From Pirellulaceae bacterium (GTDB lineage: Bacteria > Planctomycetota > Planctomycetia > Pirellulales > Pirellulaceae), in assembly GCA_024102795.1 (NCBI GenBank), contig JAGFJK010000171.1, positions 1 through 57,637 of the forward strand: a DNA stretch of 57,637 nt, read 5' to 3'. A program made the translations under genes and the position numbers. Below are positions 55,751 through 57,637 of this stretch, one piece after another. Below the pieces are notes generated by a model. The model saw nothing but the letters and a program-made list of their open reading frames with translations. It was not told where the DNA came from and did not search any database. Every line of letters starts with the position of its first letter. The stretch's first letter is position 1.

Positions 55751-56105
55751 GCGAACCGTTCCGGAAAATGGGGGCCGGCGAACCACGAAACGCTAGTGGA
55801 ACACTTCACCCGCCGCGCAAACTGGTTTAGGACGTGGCACGCTGTAAGTTTAGCCATCCCGCCGCGGCGCAACAAGCAGAAACGAGTCCCAACCTTGACT
55901 CGGCCAGCGTCCACAACGATTGGACAAGCTCCGCTTTCAAGCCAGCGGAATCTCCCGGCATGTGAGGCATTTACGGACGTGACAAACAAGACTATTGTGA
56001 CGCACAGGGGGCCTGTTGGGGCGACTCGCAGCATGCCGGATGTCGCCCGATAGACCCTTGGTCACCGAAGGGGTGCGGCGCAGCTTCGTCAAGGAATTAC
56101 GGGTC
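55751..56105. other. Intergenic region upstream of the Uma2 gene and the small ORF
   Basis: About 355 bp between divergent genes. I see no repeat, terminator or convincing promoter. Confidence 0.45.
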
Positions 56106-56360
56106 ATGGGCGAATCCCAACGAGAAGCTCGCCTGGAGGAGGCTCGCCAGGCGGAGGACTCCTGGACAGAATGGTATCGCTTGACGCCCCTTGAGCGTTG
56201 GCGGGAATCGACCACGCTCTGGGCGTTCTATTTGCAAGCAGGTGGCTCACTTGATCCCGAACCCGATTCTCAAAGTCCTTTCGATCTTGACATGCCACGA
56301 AGTACGCCACCTGCTTATGGGAGGCCAGGCTTGCGTGTTCTACGGCGCGGCGGAGTTTAG
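56106..56360 (+). CDS. Small acidic-helical protein paired with a nucleotidyltransferase-fold gene
   Basis: An 84-residue protein: REARLEEARQAEDSWTEWYR (helix), LTPLERWRESTTLWAFYLQAG, then DPEPDSQSPFD and a basic end (GRPGLRVLRRGGV). The third-position composition is coding-like to the stop. It overlaps the next gene by about 110 bp in another frame. Two small genes arranged like this recall toxin-antitoxin pairs, but I cannot place the family. Confidence 0.6.
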   Translation: MGESQREARLEEARQAEDSWTEWYRLTPLERWRESTTLWAFYLQAGGSLDPEPDSQSPFDLDMPRSTPPAYGRPGLRVLRRGGV

Positions 56361-57003
56361 CCGCGACTGCGATGTCGTAGTGTTGGCCAGCGACCAGAAC
56401 CTGTCTCGACTCCACGACGCCCTGCGGGATCTTCAGGCCGAGCGAATCGCCATTCCGGAGTTTCGCGCTGAATATCTTCAGCGGGGGCACGCTGTACACT
56501 TTCGTTGCCATGATCCGGATGTGCGGAACCTGCGGCTCGACGTAATGAGCAGGCTCCGCGGCTGTGATGACTTTGACCAACTATGGCAACGTAGAACGAC
56601 AATCGAGGACCCGGATGCCGGGTTCACCTATGAACTGCTTTCCATCCAAGATCTCGTGCGGGCCAAGAAGACCAAACGCGATAAGGACTGGCCCATGATC
56701 CGCCGGCTGATCGAAGCCCACTACGATCAGTTTCAGGACTCGTCCGACCCGGAAATGGTGCGGTTCTGGTTGCGGGAGCTGCGCACGCCCGAGCTCCTAT
56801 CCAGAATTGCGAAACGGCATCCCGAACGGTTGGCGGAAATTGCTGACACTCGTCCGTGGCTGCAATCGGTCGACTTGAATGACATGCAGGTTTTGCAGGA
56901 CTTGCTGCTTGAAGAACAGTCGCGCGAACGACAATTAGATGCGGCATACTGGCAACCACTTCAGGAAGAACTGGCCCAAATACGAAAGGCTCGCCTCAAG
57001 TGA
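56251..57003 (+). CDS. Nucleotidyltransferase-fold protein (AbiEii/MNT-like)
   Basis: About 250 residues. The core HEVRHLLMGGQACVFYGAAE (in helix and strand) followed by FSRDCDVVVLA matches the GG...DxD motif of minimal nucleotidyltransferases, and LRLDVMSRLRG gives the third acidic residue. A helical C-terminal region ends in LLLEEQSRERQLDAAYW. The start is uncertain: TTG 56251 or GTG 56242 both keep the N-terminal helix, and both overlap the preceding gene out of frame. A defence or toxin-antitoxin role is possible but not shown. Confidence 0.75.
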   Translation: MIPNPILKVLSILTCHEVRHLLMGGQACVFYGAAEFSRDCDVVVLASDQNLSRLHDALRDLQAERIAIPEFRAEYLQRGHAVHFRCHDPDVRNLRLDVMSRLRGCDDFDQLWQRRTTIEDPDAGFTYELLSIQDLVRAKKTKRDKDWPMIRRLIEAHYDQFQDSSDPEMVRFWLRELRTPELLSRIAKRHPERLAEIADTRPWLQSVDLNDMQVLQDLLLEEQSRERQLDAAYWQPLQEELAQIRKARLK

Positions 57004-57024
57004 GGCGGGAATCGGCCAGCCCGC

Positions 57025-57637
57025 TCAGCTTCCGGCTCCCTGGCCGGCGCGGATTTCCTGAGCCAGCTTGTCGACGTCGTCGTCCTTGAGGAACTTGGCG
57101 ATCAGCTCCCGCGTGTCGCTGAACAGGATGTCGATCTTGCGCTGCATTACGCGGTCGACGGTCGAGAATCGCTGCTGTTGCTGGTCCAGCATGCCGGAGA
57201 TGTCGCGCCGCGACTCCAGGCCCCGCAGTTCGGCCATCATCTCCTCGGCCTCGGACAGCTTGTTTTCCTGGATCCGTCCCCGAATCCGCGCGGACAAGAC
57301 CGCTCGCCGAGCCACCAGGTCCATGATTTTGCTGCGCACGCCGGCGATAAACGCTTCGGCCTCCAGTCGCAAGTCGTCGTTCATCAGGTCGACTTGCATC
57401 TGCGGTTCCAGGCCCGGCACGATTGGCAGGCGAGCCAGCAGGCGGCCGCCGTTCTTGACGTACACCAGCCGCACCGGAAAGTCGCCGGACGGCACTTCGA
57501 CCATGCCCCGCCAGTCGCTGCGTCCGAGGAACACGGGCGGGTTTTCCCTGGCCACGATCACGGCCGGGTCGCTGGTCGGCGCCGCCTCTGCCGGTTGGCC
57601 GTCCGCAGGTTGCCCCTCGGCCGCGGGCGGTTCCGCC
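57025..57637 (-). CDS. Right-edge partial gene, coiled-coil protein of unknown function
   Basis: At least 204 residues are visible; the frame stays open to the window end, so the start lies outside. The visible N-terminal part is a Pro/Ala/Glu-rich linker (AAEGQPADGQPAEAAPTSD), followed by a beta-rich part (VFLGRSDWRGMVEVPSGDFPV, in two strands) and a long helical, coiled-coil-like C-terminus (ENKLSEAEEMMAELRGLESR, FSTVDRVMQRKIDILF). An internal GTG at 57561 is not the start, because the coding pattern continues upstream. An exported or membrane-anchored protein is likely. Confidence 0.75.
   Translation of the reverse strand, partial: AEPPAAEGQPADGQPAEAAPTSDPAVIVARENPPVFLGRSDWRGMVEVPSGDFPVRLVYVKNGGRLLARLPIVPGLEPQMQVDLMNDDLRLEAEAFIAGVRSKIMDLVARRAVLSARIRGRIQENKLSEAEEMMAELRGLESRRDISGMLDQQQQRFSTVDRVMQRKIDILFSDTRELIAKFLKDDDVDKLAQEIRAGQGAGS

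Overview
The window is high-GC DNA that reads as a planctomycete of the Pirellulales/Gemmatales kind, not an anammox lineage. The signs are a Ser/Thr kinase fused to a formylglycine-generating-enzyme domain, a giant ThuA / F5-8C / PVC-type haem / HEAT / cytochrome c protein, a Uma2-family protein, many lone or short operons separated by REP-like palindromes, and csrA standing alone. The taxonomic call is inference from gene content. I saw no rRNA, tRNA, CRISPR array, integrase or transposase. About 46 genes are supported.

Layout. 1-9.1 kb (minus strand): an edge fragment, the kinase, mnmE, yidC with a PDZ-like insert, and two tandem metallophosphoesterases. 9.4-20 kb: mostly housekeeping genes in alternating directions (tsaB, hemL, truB, rtcB with archease, trxA), an OleA-type thiolase coupled to an SGNH-type protein, a C26 amidotransferase homologue without its cysteine, and a DJ-1/PfpI protein. 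20-28.6 kb (plus strand except glnB): a degenerate RNase H, glgB, a GNAT acetyltransferase, a repeat-rich gap, glnB, a TIM-barrel isomerase, arfB, a small membrane protein, a UVR-motif protein and csrA. 28.6-38.8 kb: a lipase-like lipoprotein, a repeat-rich gap, a DegT aminotransferase overlapping surE, a TPR protein, a flavin-reductase-like protein, a C39-like protease with an Ntn amidotransferase, a lipoprotein and a CX5R phosphatase followed by a terminator.

38.8-50.7 kb is the most notable part: two divergent units for nitrogen oxides. Leftward lies a five-gene operon for a periplasmic molybdenum enzyme of the nitrite oxidoreductase/nitrate reductase (NXR) type: a gamma subunit with two c-haem sites and a haem-b domain, a Tat-exported alpha subunit, an unknown 114-residue protein, a four-cluster beta subunit and a TorD-like chaperone. 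Rightward lie a single-domain globin, a quinol-dependent NO reductase, a cupin and a RIC/ScdA-type di-iron repair protein. The shared promoter region carries a perfect 6-bp inverted repeat with a 7-nt spacer lying across the promoter elements of both directions. My reading is nitrate/nitrite respiration paired with nitric oxide removal under one control. The direction of the Mo enzyme cannot be told from sequence.

50.7-57.6 kb: another repeat-rich gap, the giant PVC-type protein with a Uma2 gene, a small ORF overlapping a nucleotidyltransferase-fold protein, and a right-edge fragment. An approximately 150-bp dispersed element occurs four times in the gaps, with a fifth partial copy. Several genes have alternative start codons (GTG or TTG), chosen from family N-termini and Shine-Dalgarno positions.
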